A DNA stretch of 64,000 bases, taken from contig JAETXT010000003.1 in assembly GCA_019188255.1 (NCBI GenBank), positions 4,092,001 to 4,156,000 on the forward strand, in the 5' to 3' direction. Shown in pieces: positions 11,630 to 23,623 of this stretch. A program made the position numbers and the translations under genes. Origin of the DNA: Verticillium longisporum (lineage: Eukaryota > Ascomycota > Sordariomycetes > Glomerellales > Plectosphaerellaceae). Positions within the stretch are counted from its first letter, which is position 1. Every line of letters begins with the position of its first letter. The notes beneath the pieces are model-generated. The model saw only the letters and a list, made by a program, of their open reading frames with translations. It was not told the origin of the DNA and did not search any database.

Positions 11630-12763
11630 CTACTCCCAAGCTCCTCCGGCCATCAACAGCCCGGCGAGGAGCATCCGATCCTTTTCATTGAAACCATGAG
11701 CCGAGGCCAGCTTCTGCAGCGGCATCTCGCCACCCTTGACGCAGTTCGGATTGGCTCCCGACTGCAGGAGCAGCGCGCACAGATCATAGGCCACCCCGAA
11801 CGGCACGACGGCAGCGCTCTCATCCGAGCCCGCCGCCTCGATCACATCGTGGAGGACCGTGTTCCGCCAGAGCCGACTGCCTCTGGCGCCGCGGATGAGC
11901 AGGGTCTTGACCATCTGCATCCTGTCGTCCCAGTCGGTCGTGATGGAGAGGTAGAGGATGGCCCACTTCAGCGCGACCTGCGGTTGCCGGGGCAGGTCCA
12001 GCGCGAGGTGGCAGGGCCGGCCAGGGGCGAGGTATAGGTCGGAGGCGGCGCCGGGGTCGGCGCCGTTGTTGAGCAGAAGGTAGAAGAGGTCCACGGGCCG
12101 GAGCTGCGAGCACATGGCGCGCAGGAGGAGCGAGAAGCTACCGGTGAAGAGGGGCTTGTTGGCGCTTGCGCCGTACCGGAGGAAGAGCTGCACGAGCCGC
12201 AGGACGCAAACTAGGCCGTGGCTGTGGCAGCACAGATTGTCGGCGCGGTCGATGGCCAGGTTGATGAGGCGGATGCCGCTGGATTCGATGGCCGAGGGCC
12301 GGGCGCCGTGGGTGAGGAGCAGGGTTGGGATCGTTGTGTGGCAGTGGCCCAGCACGAGGCCGTTGTCCTGGGCGAAGTGGGTGAGCAAGGGGTGGCTGCT
12401 GCCGAGCGATGGGTCGGCCCCGTTGCGTAGCAGCATCTCGACCACCGATATCTTGTCGCCGAGGTGGGTGTGACGGACCGCACGCGAGAGAGGCACGCCT
12501 TCGTCTGTGAGTCTGTTGAGGTCATACCGGTACTCGATGGCCTTCTGAACGAGGTCAACTAGGCCGAGATCGCAGCCCAGATTGAGAGCCCACTGTCGGC
12601 CCGAGTCACGGTCCTTGAAGTAGATGCTGTGGGTGGCAACTTTGACCATGGCGCGGCCCGTCTGAGCAAGACTGATGGTGTCGCTCTGGGAGAGGTGATC
12701 GATGACCATCCTGATGATCTTCAGGGGCAACCTGAGCAGCCTGAACTGAGGGAAGGCACCCAT
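11630..12763 (-). CDS. Ankyrin-repeat protein with possible N-terminal F-box
   Basis: Single-exon gene of 377 residues. Near the N-terminus LRLPLKIIRMVIDHLSQSD, followed by a SLAQTGRAM segment, resembles an F-box, which would link it to an SCF ubiquitin ligase. The rest contains irregular ankyrin units recognised by repeated LLLxxGADP- and LLRNGADP-like turns (for example LLRNGADPS, LFLRYGASA, LLLNNGADP, LLLQSGANPN). The frame opens 20 codons further upstream, but only with GTG, so the first ATG (MGAFPQF) is taken. Such F-box/ankyrin proteins are numerous and fast-evolving in filamentous ascomycetes; targets are unknown. No signal peptide or membrane segment. Confidence 0.85.
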   Translation of the reverse strand: MGAFPQFRLLRLPLKIIRMVIDHLSQSDTISLAQTGRAMVKVATHSIYFKDRDSGRQWALNLGCDLGLVDLVQKAIEYRYDLNRLTDEGVPLSRAVRHTHLGDKISVVEMLLRNGADPSLGSSHPLLTHFAQDNGLVLGHCHTTIPTLLLTHGARPSAIESSGIRLINLAIDRADNLCCHSHGLVCVLRLVQLFLRYGASANKPLFTGSFSLLLRAMCSQLRPVDLFYLLLNNGADPGAASDLYLAPGRPCHLALDLPRQPQVALKWAILYLSITTDWDDRMQMVKTLLIRGARGSRLWRNTVLHDVIEAAGSDESAAVVPFGVAYDLCALLLQSGANPNCVKGGEMPLQKLASAHGFNEKDRMLLAGLLMAGGAWE

Positions 12764-13902
12764 GGACACGATGCAACTTCTCGGCGAGTTTTCGATGTCT
12801 GGTTTCTGGATAAGGTCCTTCACCCTGGTTCGTGAGAGTTGAAGCTATCTGACAGAGCTAGGTAGGACCGGTGGCTGAGGTATTCTGGGATGGGGTTACC
12901 GTGGCTGCGCGTGTTGACGTGTCAACGTGTATCGTCAACGTTCATGGTCGTTTACTGAGCCTGTAGATGGGCCTTACGACGGCACGCAAGGCCGCAGCCC
13001 AAGGCCGCATTTGAACAGCGGGCTCTTCCTTTATGCAGCGTGCAAGAGTGGTAGTGAGGGGGCCGGAACGCTCGAGAACCATGTGCGTAGAGGCCTGTCG
13101 GCTTGACCACTATTCACATTTGTCGTCATACATAGACAGAGATAAGCATGATGCTTCGAGCCAAAAGATGATGCAGTCTGTATAGGCAAAGGCGGTATGT
13201 CTTTCTCTACAGTGGCGACTCCCTTGACGTTCTGAGAGACGGGCGAGATTCCATGGCCGTTGGATAGAGACAGTATGTTCAAGTAAAATAGTTTGCTGCA
13301 GTAGCATCAACGATGATCTTCGATGATGAATTTGAGATAGTACAGTGAGATTCCAGGAATGACATGCTTGTAGAAGATCTGCACATTGTGAACATACACC
13401 ATCTCAACCAAGGCAAAGGGGTTCGAGGAGCTTTCAAGAACATAGCATTTCACACAAGACCTCTTCGACCACTAAGCCTCTGATCTATCTCTTTGTCAGC
13501 CACAAGATTACTTCAGGTATATGTCTTGCATGCCAAAGCACCAAAGCGTACATAATGATATAAGGATACCTGTTATGATGCAGCCCAGGCTATTTCCAGA
13601 GCGCAAACAACCATGAATGAGCAAGTCGATAATCTGGCAAGAGGATCTTAATGTGGTGATTAAAACATAATCTATCCCTGGATATCTGGGTATTGTACAA
13701 TCGTTCGCTGCAAAGCGAGTCCCTGGCTGCCAACCTGCATAGGAGGAATCTCAAGCTGAAGCCCACGGTGCCATGTTCCACCCAGAATATATGTTGTTTG
13801 CGAGGGCCTGGGACCCTCCCCCATGGCGTTCCTGGTTTCAACGTGCTATACAGAATCCAGACATCTTACATCTACCGTCTGCTACATGATCGCTCGAGGC
13901 GT
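12764..13902. other. Intergenic region between ankyrin and Asterix genes
   Basis: Promoter side of the ankyrin gene and 3' flank of the Asterix-like gene, both on -. Apart from a 14-bp palindrome near the ankyrin start, nothing recognisable was seen. Confidence 0.55.
12913..12926. promoter_or_regulatory. Palindrome GTTGACGTGTCAAC upstream of ankyrin gene
   Basis: Six-bp arms GTTGAC/GTCAAC around GT, about 150 bp upstream of the ankyrin ATG, followed 10 bp later by another GTCAACGTT half. The spacing suits a site for a dimeric transcription factor, but no factor is assigned. Confidence 0.3.
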
Positions 13903-14558
13903 TTATTGCAAAGGAAGAGGAGCGGCTGGCGCAGTGCCAGTGGCGGCAGCGGCCAGCTTGGGAGGCAGGAAGAGGGGCAGATAGGCGACGAGAAGGGAGA
14001 CGACTGTGATGTGGATGTTAGCACCTTATGTGACCGAGGAGGAGCGGGGTTACGTACGGGACATGGTAACGTTGAAGTAGCCCGGAGTGGTGGCGGTCTT
14101 CTTCTGATCCTCGCTCTCGCCAAGCCAGTTCTGGACGCTGTAGATGACGGCAGCCCTGTGCAACGACGTGTCAGTTTTTTGATGCTCTCGTGCGGAACGA
14201 AGCGGGCGGAGACGCCATGTCTTGGTATCGCAACAGTTGGAGGGAGACAAGAGGCTTGCTCGATATGCGACGACATGTACGGGCGATACGGAGGATTCGA
14301 GGAGGGCTGCGGGTAATTCTCGTACCATCCGATGAAGCGGTTGCGCGTCAGCATGACGGCCATGGGGAGGGTGCTAGAGAGAGTGGAGGAGAGCTCCTGC
14401 GTCTCCTTGGGCTTGGGCGCCTGGTAGGGGATGACTGGAGAGGTATTAGCTGGGGAATTGGCAGAGGCAAATGTGGTAGAAGGAAGATCATTGGGGGGCA
14501 GGCATTGACAGAGCAACATACCCAGGTCGGCCCTTCGCATATCCTTCTTGGAAGCCAT
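13903..14558 (-). CDS. Asterix-like ER membrane protein (PAT complex subunit family)
   Basis: Four exons on the minus strand, 14522..14558, 14326..14434, 14058..14155 and 13903..14003, give 114 residues. The three introns are 87, 170 and 54 bp and every junction restores the expected frame. The chain begins MASKKDMRRADLV, then VPYQ-type sequence, a helix around MAVMLTRNRFIGW, the segment SVQNWLGES, and a C-terminal hydrophobic helix ending YLPLFLPP. This is the pattern of the conserved Asterix/UPF0139 family, which works with CCDC47 in the PAT chaperone complex for multi-pass membrane proteins at the ER translocon (known for the animal protein). Length is normal for the family. The frame stays open upstream of this ATG but offers no earlier in-frame ATG. 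Confidence 0.9.
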
Positions 14559-14613
14559 CTCGAATGGGTTGTTGATGGTAGACGTGCCGGCAGAGACCAG
14601 AGACACGATAGCT

Positions 14614-14649
14614 TCAATGGCGGAGTCGGTCGTCGCTGTGCAGTCGCAT
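14614..14649 (-). promoter_or_regulatory. Upstream ORF in the Asterix-like leader
   Basis: An 11-codon ATG-led frame (MRLHSDDRLRH-stop) that ends 55 nt before the main start, in a different frame. If the transcript includes it, scanning ribosomes would meet it first. Transcript start unknown. Confidence 0.35.
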
Positions 14650-15865
14650 GGGAAATCTGGGGTTGGGGGTGAAGTTGGGGGTGCGGGATTGGAGATGTTG
14701 GCCTGAGGTGTCAGGCAGTGTGGGGCAGCAAGCCCCTCGGTGGCTTGTGGTGGGCTAGACTATCGCGAACAACAGGATTGGCAGAAAAGAAGGGGGGGAG
14801 GGGGTGCGATGCTTGCAGTCGACTGTCGCATCTTCGGAACAACAGGATGCACCCCTCTCCCCGAGCAGATCGAGATGAAGGGTCCTCGAGGATCCGCCCT
14901 TGTTGTTGACCGGGATCTCCGAGTGTACGCATAGAACAGGATACTTGCATTTAACAGCACTCAGCGCATGAACTTGATCGTGAAGACTCCAGAGCACAGA
15001 GGATGCTAGAGATAGGATCGTCTTGCGTCTGCTGAAGCGATGTGCGGGTTGACCGGGACGCAGGTCCGGTTCCGTTACACCACTCTGGGCCTTGGGATGT
15101 CCACGTATGATGTCTCCAGTCGTCGGTCAAATCTGCGCCTAGCCAGACGCAGCAACACCCCACCATGTAGGTGGTCCTATCTCTCTACCTTGTGCTGAGC
15201 TGAGATGTCGCGAAAGCTGTGCAAGGGCACGGGGCATGGGATCTGTCACTACAGGAATCAGAGAGTCCGTTCCGAGGTGTCAGCTGAAGGCTGGGGTGAT
15301 GCTTAGATAGTGCCCGGAGCCCCAACGGCAAGCCGTCCTTGATAGGGTTCGCCCAAAACCGATAGGGCGATTGTGACCAGGGTCGACGACCACATATGGA
15401 AATCTCGCTCCGGCTCGTCGAGACGGGTAGTCGGGAACTACCACTCGGGGTTCAGGTCACTCACTACCTACCCAGGTAGACAGGCAGCGTTGCAGGTGAC
15501 CAATTCTTCGAGATTAGGCCTTTTGAATCCCCAATCCCCAACAATTGCGGAACGATGCCCGAGACGACGTGGACAAATCATGACATGGATTCGTGAATTG
15601 CGTATGGAGTAGGAGATAGAGACATTGTGCGGGGTTTTTATCGCAGCGAGCACCTGTCTACCTATCTCGTTGACTTTTGTTACCTGATCGGTTCGTGTCT
15701 GGTCTCGTGACGAAGCCGCCCGCATGAGAGCAAGGGGGCATGCTGGCGATTCGCGTCGGGTAGGTACACTGCTCGCCACGAGCCAGTGAACAGCACGACT
15801 CAATGCGGGGGCTGTCGGGTGGCGTGACTGGGGAGGTGGGCTCTGACGGGGGGTAGGCACGGTGG

Positions 15866-15889
15866 GTAGGTACCTAAGGTACCTAGGTA
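15866..15889. repeat. TACCTAGGTA palindrome cluster
   Basis: GGTAGGTACC and TACCTAGGTA units in tandem, the same family of words as at 2178-2229. Intergenic. Confidence 0.65.
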
Positions 15890-16298
15890 AAAGTAAGGTA
15901 TCTGGCGTGCTGGAAAGGATCCCCGACGGCCATGGCAGCCCACGTCTACCTTGCTCGAGGGTTGTTTGGACCCCCCGCCAACCGAACGCCGAACCCCCGG
16001 CGAAATGTGGAAACCCTCCTGCCCCGATTTGTGCCTCGCTGGGTGCGCTGCAACGGGGGGACCTGCCCTGCCTGGTGCGCGCACCTGCACTGGCGACCGG
16101 TCCCAGCCAGCCAGCCAACCAGGAGGCCAGCTAGTTCGCTGCTGGGACTGGACCATCCAAAGGTCCCCCGACGCCCATCTTACCAAGCACAGTACCTTGT
16201 CCGGACCCTAGTCACGTCGGTCGTGCTTGGCGTCCTCTGTTCTGCGCTGCTCCTACTCTACCTACCAACGCTCTGTGTTCTGAACTCTGTACTCTGGG

Positions 16299-16336
16299 CT
16301 CTGTGCTCTGTGCTCTGTGCTCTGTGCTCTGTGCTC
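16299..16336. repeat. CTCTGTG heptanucleotide microsatellite
   Basis: About 5.4 perfect CTCTGTG units, preceded from about 16270 by degenerate copies. It lies about 430 bp before the Med12 ATG, probably in the promoter or leader. Confidence 0.8.
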
Positions 16337-16733
16337 CCGTCCCGTCCAGTCCGCCTCGCCTTTGGTTCCTTTGCTTCTGCGTTGCCTCGATTGCGCTTGT
16401 TCGTCTCTGATTGACCATACCCCTACCGGGCTTGACAATTATCACGACATTGATCTGTTTCATCATCCTCATCGTCGCCATCGCCATCAAACAGCCGCAC
16501 CCCGACACACCTCTTGAGCCCTCCGAGCCCCGTCTGCATTGTCATCTGTGCCCGGGGCTGAATATCATCTCGTCCGGCGTCCGCCGTCAGTCGTAATCAT
16601 CACGACCCTTTTCGCAACGTCGCGATACTCGACTCCCATCCCTCCCAGAACCCTCATCGATATCGCTACGTCGCCTCCACTTGTCTGATCACCCCTCCGA
16701 CCCAACCGACTCCCTCCACAACGATCGCGCAGC

Positions 16734-16760
16734 ATGTCGTCGCAGCCATCCCCGTGCTAG
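16734..16760 (+). promoter_or_regulatory. Upstream ORF immediately before Med12 start
   Basis: ATG-led frame MSSQPSPC-stop, whose stop codon ends 2 nt before the Med12 ATG. Such close spacing would make Med12 translation depend on leaky scanning or reinitiation. Confidence 0.5.
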
Positions 16761-16762
16761 CC

Positions 16763-19700
16763 ATGACCTCCCGGACCCCGATGGGCGTCCAGCCGCGACC
16801 GCCCCAGCAGCGAACCCTGAGCAGCTCGGGCTTGACGGTCCAACGGCCTCCTCACCAGCGCACCCTCTCTGCACAGTATCTGCCGCCGTCGCCCGTCCGA
16901 AAAGAGCCTAGCAATCTCATCGACCTGACCGGCGACTCGAACGATGCCGCCGTCGCGCAGAACCGATATGGCACCGTGCCGAGGAGGGGAGGCTCCCGCC
17001 TCAAGCTCGAGCTCTCCAACGATTCTACTCTCTTCCAGCCCGCCACCGAAAGCCCCCAGAACCTCACGCCCTCACGCCTCGTCCCCAAGAACGACGCATC
17101 GAGCCTCGCCGACACGAACTCGCCCGCCTCTACCAGAGCCGGGCCGCTCGACAACGACAACCCGCCCATGCCCATGCCCAAGCGCCGCCCGAGGTTTGCG
17201 CTGCCGACGCCACCCAAGGACACGACGCCTGCCGTCATAGCCACGAAGAAGGATGGTCGTCCGAAACCATACAGCACCGAGATACCACCCGACGCCCCAC
17301 GATATGCCCCGCTGAACCGCCCCAAGGCGGATGCGACCAAAGTCGGGTACGGCACTTCGGCCACCGCAAAGGAGTCCCATGATATGGGCAATGCGGACTT
17401 CTTCTCGTGGACTGGCAATCACCCAGAGGACCGTCTGTCCGACGCTGTCATCAAGAATGGCTACTTTGACAAGGCACCCGTCACCCAAGCCGAGACGACC
17501 TCAGCGAAGCCTGCCATCTTTCCAGCTCTGAAGCACAAGAACGGTCTAAACCTACTGTCGAGCATCTTTGTCGGTGTTCTCAACCAGAGGAAACACAACG
17601 GACAGGTCGTCGCGCCCTCGGCGTTCAAGCCTCCACCTCGCGTCACCCTTACCGATACCAAGCGGGAGGTCTGGATGCGCGATCTGGCGAACCCGGCCAT
17701 CTCGCTTCGTCGACTGAGTCGAACCATTCCTCACGGAATCCGCGGCAAGGGTCTTCTCGATCACTGTCTCAACAAGAACGTACCCACAGAGCGTGCAGTG
17801 TGGCTGGTCCGTTGTGTCGGCGCCAATGATTTGAGGACCGTCAAGAGAAAGGGCGTGAACGGTACAGTTGTCATGGGCGGCGAGGCCAAGTGGTTAAAGG
17901 ACTGGACCCTCTATGTCGAGCAATTTGTTGAGAGCGTTGCCTCTGCTTTTGGAGAGGTTGACTGGAAGGCCAGGGTGCAGTATGCGTATGTTCTTCCTCT
18001 TCATCACTTCGGCCCTTGGAGACGTAACTGACTAACGTTTGTAGCATACGTCTGGCTACACACCTGTACGCTGAACACCTAGTCGACCGCGATCATTACA
18101 TGGACTGGCTGGTCGGCGGCCTCGAAAACAGCACCCAGTCGAAGCTGCCCATGTGGATCTTGATCAGTCAGATATACTGGAAGGACCTGCTTCGTCTTCG
18201 CAGACACGGTCGCCGTTTAGCGAATGCTCTACTCAGCCATCTCACCACGGTAAGTTACTCGTTCACCTCTCTCTGTGGAAGAACATGTACTGATGGCCGA
18301 CTCAAGATCCAGAACGACCCCGATCGCGACATTCTAGCGCAGCTCTCCACCAAGCTCACCTCACTCCTCCTGCCCTTGCTCTCTTCTTACCCAGACAACT
18401 TCTTATCACCCACGACGTGGCTTCGTTGTCGAGAAACCCTCCTTGCTTCTATTCCCATAGACAACGATGCCGTTCTGAGCGCCTACAAAGCCCTCAACTC
18501 ACGAAATGAGATACTCATTGCTTCAAGTGGCAAGTCTCAACCAGCGAACCGCCAGATCCTGATTAAACAGCTCGACACGACATTCCAGACATTATATACG
18601 AACGAATTGGCATCGAGTTGCTGGAATGTCAGCGAGGACAAGGGCATGATTGTGAGAACCGTCCTTGAGTGGTCGACCTCTTTTTACCGTCCTGGACAAG
18701 CCAGGATCTATGTTGCTGCCAGCTTGCTCCGCGCCTGGGCCTCTACTGGTGTCGATATCACCACGGCGATCCTTGAGTCCATCGGCGCTGCACCTCCCCA
18801 GGGGACGACCCCCAAGCGACTATTCTACCAACTCATTTCTGAACTTGTCAGAACTGGCCAGTTCAACGTTCGAGAATACGCCGTCTGGCTCATGGGTCGC
18901 GGGGGGATGACGTCTTCGCTAGATACCGAACCCGATGCTCCCTGCTCTACGAGACTGCTCATTGACTTGCCGCTGAGCGCGCTGAGCTCGTCATTCATCG
19001 CAACCCGTGCAAACTTGCTGCGACGCGCGGCATTCGATGTGGCAGAGGAAGCCAGAGATATCGATGCCGCGTGGAATTTTATCCGTCACGCCCTCGGCCT
19101 TTCGTCCAACGCGGAGGTATCACCAGTACAAAGGAGACCGATGCCGCTGGCCAAGATATGCCGTGCCGTCAGCAACAGCAGCCGGGCGTTGCAGACTGGG
19201 GTCGGCGCACGACTTTTACAGATCTTTCAGACGGACGAATACGAATCCAGCTCCGACATGCATCTTTCTCCGACGGCGTTCAACCACGCTCGGTCCATAC
19301 TGGAGGCAGCCAAGGATTTCACGACCATGGCCGAGATGATCAAGTTGACTAGCAGGTTCCCTGATGCGGACATACTGGCTTCGTGCGCCGACACAGTCAA
19401 CGTTCATCTTGCTACCTTCGCAGCAATGAATGTGGCGCGGAATCTCTGCGATCTGCTACTCGAGAGAATGAAGATTGTCAACGACGAGCAAGGAGTTCGA
19501 GTCAGACCGCTGCTAGTGGCACTGGGAGCCCTGACCGCCAGGCTCCCCGGCCTGGCCAACACGTCAGCACACCTTCGAAAGGAGCTCCAACAGATCGATC
19601 AAAGCACGGCGATCGACGCTTGCTCGCCAGTCTCGGACAACATGGCTGCGCGCCTCCAGGATGCGGAGGGCGAGCTGAACGACGAAATTGAAAGGCTACT

Positions 19701-21471
19701 CACTGGCGGCACCAGCCTCGACCGTCCCACCATGGACCGACTTTTCCACACCGTCGTCACGCGTCTCGAGGGTAGTTGGGTGAAGGACTCGGAGAAGCAG
19801 CATGCCTACAGTGCTCTCCTGGCCAGGCTCCGTATCTTTGACACTCAGCACTTTGATGTCCGCATGACAGACTGGGTCCACCACGTCAGCATCATGAAGA
19901 CACGACCAACCCTCTTCGACATATATCCCTTCCTCATCAGCCTAGGCTGCCTGGGGCTGTCCACCATTATGACAACAACGACAATCGATCCCAGCAAAGT
20001 AGTCGGAGGTCAAGTTGGTTGCGCGTCAACATACATGCAGGAGGTCCTCCAGCTTGTCGTCAGTCCGTTACCGCCTAAGAACCCGCTTTCTCAGGAAGAA
20101 GCATATCGCTTCTATGTACAGCAGCGGGTGGCGCCACAGCAACATCACAGGGAGCTGGCTGTGCTCATCAGGAATTCTCTCATCGAATATTCCAAGCTGC
20201 AAAATTCTGAAATGTCAACAAGTGCCCCCTTGGCTCGGCAAGATCTTCAGGACGATGTTTTGGATCTGCTACGACTTCTTGTGCTGAACGATTCTCCGAC
20301 CACCGTGCAAGTTCTTGGCACCAAGCTTGCAGACTCGCCGCTGAGCGAGGTGCTTGCTAGTATCACCACTAGGCTGCTGGCGCCGACTCGGGATCCGAAC
20401 GATCCTATGACGTTCGAAACGGTGCTGGAGCTCGCCAACGACTTTACGCTCCCGTTTTGCCAGTTGAAACTGTCGATAGGCCTGGCAGCGGGCAAAGCGG
20501 GTGGCAGCAGTGGAGATGAACAGCCTGCGTCTCACGTTGACATGCTGTCCAAAGCCCTGGACCAGGCCGTGGAGACGAAAAATATGATGTGGACAAGTGT
20601 GCTGCCTTATCTGAGCGAGGAAATCACAGATCATCTGAAGCGGCAGGCTCAGACGAGGCTCTTCAGCCTAGTACCATCGCTCAAGACTATGTCGACTGCC
20701 GGGGACTCATCTGAGGACACGATTCGACTGTCAGAAAGTCTTCTATCGGTCGTCGAGGCTATCATTCGTGGGCGGCCAGCACTCAAGGCTGCTCAACTCA
20801 ACATGTCCATGGTAGAAAAGCTGACGGAGCTTTGGGAGTTGCTGCCGGCCACGGAAATAATTGGGAAGGACTTGAGGATGGCGATTATCGAGCACTGGCT
20901 GCCCATCTTGTTGAAGTTCATCACACTTCACACGACGGCAAACGAGCCGGTGTTGTCGCCCACGCAGCCAGCCAGCATGAAACCGCCCACGACGGCGGCG
21001 GCCAATGATGTTCGCGCACGCATGCTCATCGTACTGTCCGGCATCATGCTTGAGCTTGATAACATCAGCTGCGAGGAAGCAAGCTCTAGTCGGCAACTAC
21101 GACAGACGACCTTCGACCTCGCCCTATTCCTCGTTGATCATTTACCCGAAGAGTCACGCCTGCAGTGCGTGCGCGCCATCCTTATTGGAGGCTCACTTCA
21201 AACTCCCGTTACGTCCGACGCTGGGATACGATATCTTTTCAGCTACGCCGCGCCTTGGATGGAGCAATTCATGCTCGCGCATCGACAGACGCCAACGCCA
21301 CCGTCAAATGGACCGCCCAGACCGAAGATCCCCATTAGCGTGCAGGGTTCTGCGAGGCTGACACCGTACATATTCCGACGATGGGAATTGCTGAGTGAGC
21401 CGTCGCCGATTGTGGGCGAAAACGACACGGCTTTGAGCTTGTCTCTGTTCGAAGCCATCAAAATACAATGA
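16763..21471 (+). CDS. srb8: Mediator complex subunit 12 (Srb8/Med12)
   Basis: Subunit of the CDK8 kinase module of Mediator, which reversibly binds core Mediator and modulates RNA polymerase II transcription in the nucleus. Exons 16763..17985, 18045..18249 and 18307..21471 give 1,530 residues, within the usual range. The N-terminus is Pro/Ser/Arg-rich, with YLPPSPVRKEPSNLIDLT. The Med12 domain (about residues 290-350) has TLTDTKREVWMRDLANPA and LSRTIPHGIRGKG. It is followed by a long helical region with LVDRDHYMDWLVGG. Intron 1 is 59 bp; intron 2 is 57 bp, a multiple of three with no stop, so its retention would add 19 residues without a frameshift. The ATG was chosen because the MTSR start fits the family; the frame upstream opens only with GTG. 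Confidence 0.95.
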
Positions 21472-22928
21472 GACACGACGTTGTGCGAGCGAGTCTTTCT
21501 GAGTCCAGCCCGACTGGAGCTAGGGTACGAGTACTTTTTTGTTGTACCACCTTCGATTTGCATTGTTCAGCGTTTTCCTGGCGTTTGGTGGGACGGCGCA
21601 TATGGCAGGTCTGGCTCGAGCGAGGCCGGGGCCAGGGCCAGTGCCAAGGTCTCACGAGACAACAGACAGCACAGACATGACTACAGCTTTCATTTTATTC
21701 TCTTCATTATGTATATGGCCACGTTGCCGATGTAAGGGCTCGAGCAAGCGGTCCAATAAAACTTTATACCAATCAAGGCTGTGCACAATGCCACACGGGT
21801 TTCGTGAGACCAAATCGCTGTCCCTCCGCTTAATGTTTCCATGCTCCCCTAACGCGTCTTTTATCTTTGAGTGCTTTTTATGTACATCAGGCCGGAGATG
21901 CAGTACGCGAACGAACCATTCTGTTTGGTGCTTAGGCTTCATGTTGATCCCAGGTTGAGGCGAACCGTGGGCCATGTCGTTGAGCGGCGAGCAGGATGGG
22001 ACTTTTGCTGTGCGGTCTACATTCATCGAACACACACCGGCGCGTTTGAAGGAACTTTTGTCATGTACGACCTTGGAAGCATCTTGGGGTTCTCACGTCC
22101 GTCCCTCTCTTTTTGTGCTTGCAGGAGCATCGTAGCCGCCGCCAGCTGTTGGAAACTTGAGAGTTCTCACATGACATGATAACCATGTTGTTTTATTGTA
22201 GGGTATTCATCTCTTCGGTATGAGATTCAACAAGGAAGCATCAAGCTGCGAACATGGGCGCCATGCAAAGTTCGCGAAAAAGTCAGCGTCCTGAAGACGC
22301 AACAGGCGTTTCGTATTCCTACCAGTTGTTAGCTAGCCCATGGCCTCGACGCTCGAGCGAGAGAGGCTACAGTGGCAATACTGAGAAGGCGTGGGAGCGT
22401 TGACTGCCTGCTGAGACGATAACATCGGCTACTCCTGGTGATATAACGTCTGCATTGCAAGGTGCGTTGAACAAGATGCCAACGCTGTGGTAAGGGGATG
22501 AGCACTATTGGTCTTCGCTGGCAGTGATTATTAAACTTTGTCTGGCATGGTGCTATAAGGTTTACGCACGCGTGACATCTGGCGTCCCTTTGTTTCGTAC
22601 CTACGGAGACGTAGCAAGTTGAGTAAGCATAAGCTCGCACCCTCGTCCCGTTGGCACTTTAAACGGACGTTTACCCCATGCTGGGGCGATAGCCTAACGA
22701 TCGCCAATGTCACGTTACTGTCACGTCCCGAAAGCCGTACAAACGATGCAACTCTCACTCGATGAGAATCAAGGCGAGTTGACCAAGTGACTTGACAGCC
22801 CCAAAACGGGCATCCTCCTCCTCATGAGATCAGATCCAGTGCTCTTGCTCCCAGCTGGCCTCAATGGAAAGAACAGCGCAACTTCGCCATCGGAAAATAA
22901 CACACACCACACACAACCCACGGACAAG
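21472..22928. other. Intergenic region downstream of Med12
   Basis: 3' flank of Med12, then a stretch without a recognisable gene. The last 60 bp are AC-rich (ACACACCACACAC) and look like a fungal leader in front of a small candidate ORF. Confidence 0.5.
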
Positions 22929-23138
22929 ATGCCAAAAAGAACTCATGGGCCAGTGCGGTTTTTCAAAACCCCTCTGAAAAATGCGCGCACATTGGCAGAT
23001 TCCAACTTAATCTTCCGTCCCTACTCAGCCGGCCACGTCGTCTCGTCCCAAGGCCCCTCGGACACCCCGGCCACCACACCAGACGCCTCCGCCCCGTTTC
23101 AGAAAGCAGGCTCAGACGTTCCGGCACAAAACGCATGA
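22929..23138 (+). CDS. Candidate small ORF, 69 residues, unknown function
   Basis: Starts MPKRTHGPVRFFKTPLK in a good context (ACAAGATGCC) behind an AC-rich leader. Third positions are C-biased in the second half, as in neighbouring genes. The N-terminal half is basic; the C-terminal half is Pro/Ser/Thr/Ala-rich and probably disordered. The frame is open 35 codons further upstream with another ATG at 22824. No domain recognised. It may be a real small gene or a chance frame. Confidence 0.35.
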   Translation: MPKRTHGPVRFFKTPLKNARTLADSNLIFRPYSAGHVVSSQGPSDTPATTPDASAPFQKAGSDVPAQNA

Positions 23139-23623
23139 GCAGTGCTCCTTAAGGTCTAGAGCTCGGAGGTGAGACACACATGTATTCAGGAACTGCTCCA
23201 GCACAGACCGTGGCCAGCAAGACCAGTCTTGGGCAGCCAGGCCAAGCAAGCCAAGTTGAAGGCCGGAGGAGCAAGTGCTGGCTGTCATTCTCTGTCACTT
23301 GGAGCGACATGATCAGTCACTGTACCATGATGGTATGGGAGAACACAGGTATCTGCTGGAATGTGTCTTCAATTCCTTTTCTAGTCAAATCTTGGATATC
23401 CTATGTCAACGGCAAACAAAACCCCTCCCACCCTCTTCGGGATGGCATACAACCAACAGATACATGAACTTTGGGGGAAACATTAGAAGATAGATATGTA
23501 GGACATCGGGTGACTCATGACCGACGTAGACTCGGTCCCGCTCTGAAGAGAGGCAGTACACAAGGGGAGTTAAGGGGGCTGTGAGAGTTGCACCAGAGAG
23601 CCTTCTCAGGTCTCTCAGGCTTC
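23139..23623. other. Convergent intergenic region
   Basis: 3' flanks of the small candidate (+) and the repeat protein (-). Nothing further seen. Confidence 0.5.

Larger units (their letters stand above)
14650..16733. other. Divergent intergenic region (Asterix-like and Med12)
   Basis: Holds both promoters. A TACCTAGGTA palindrome lies at 15880-15889 within TACCTAAGGTACC repeats. The final 500 bp are the CT-rich probable leader of Med12, including a 7-bp microsatellite. No gene supported. Confidence 0.6.

Noticed and set aside
13872..14606. Continuous 244-codon minus-strand frame as an alternative to the spliced Asterix-like gene
   Set aside because: It reads through three well-formed introns, and only the spliced form gives the conserved Asterix sequence to its C-terminus.
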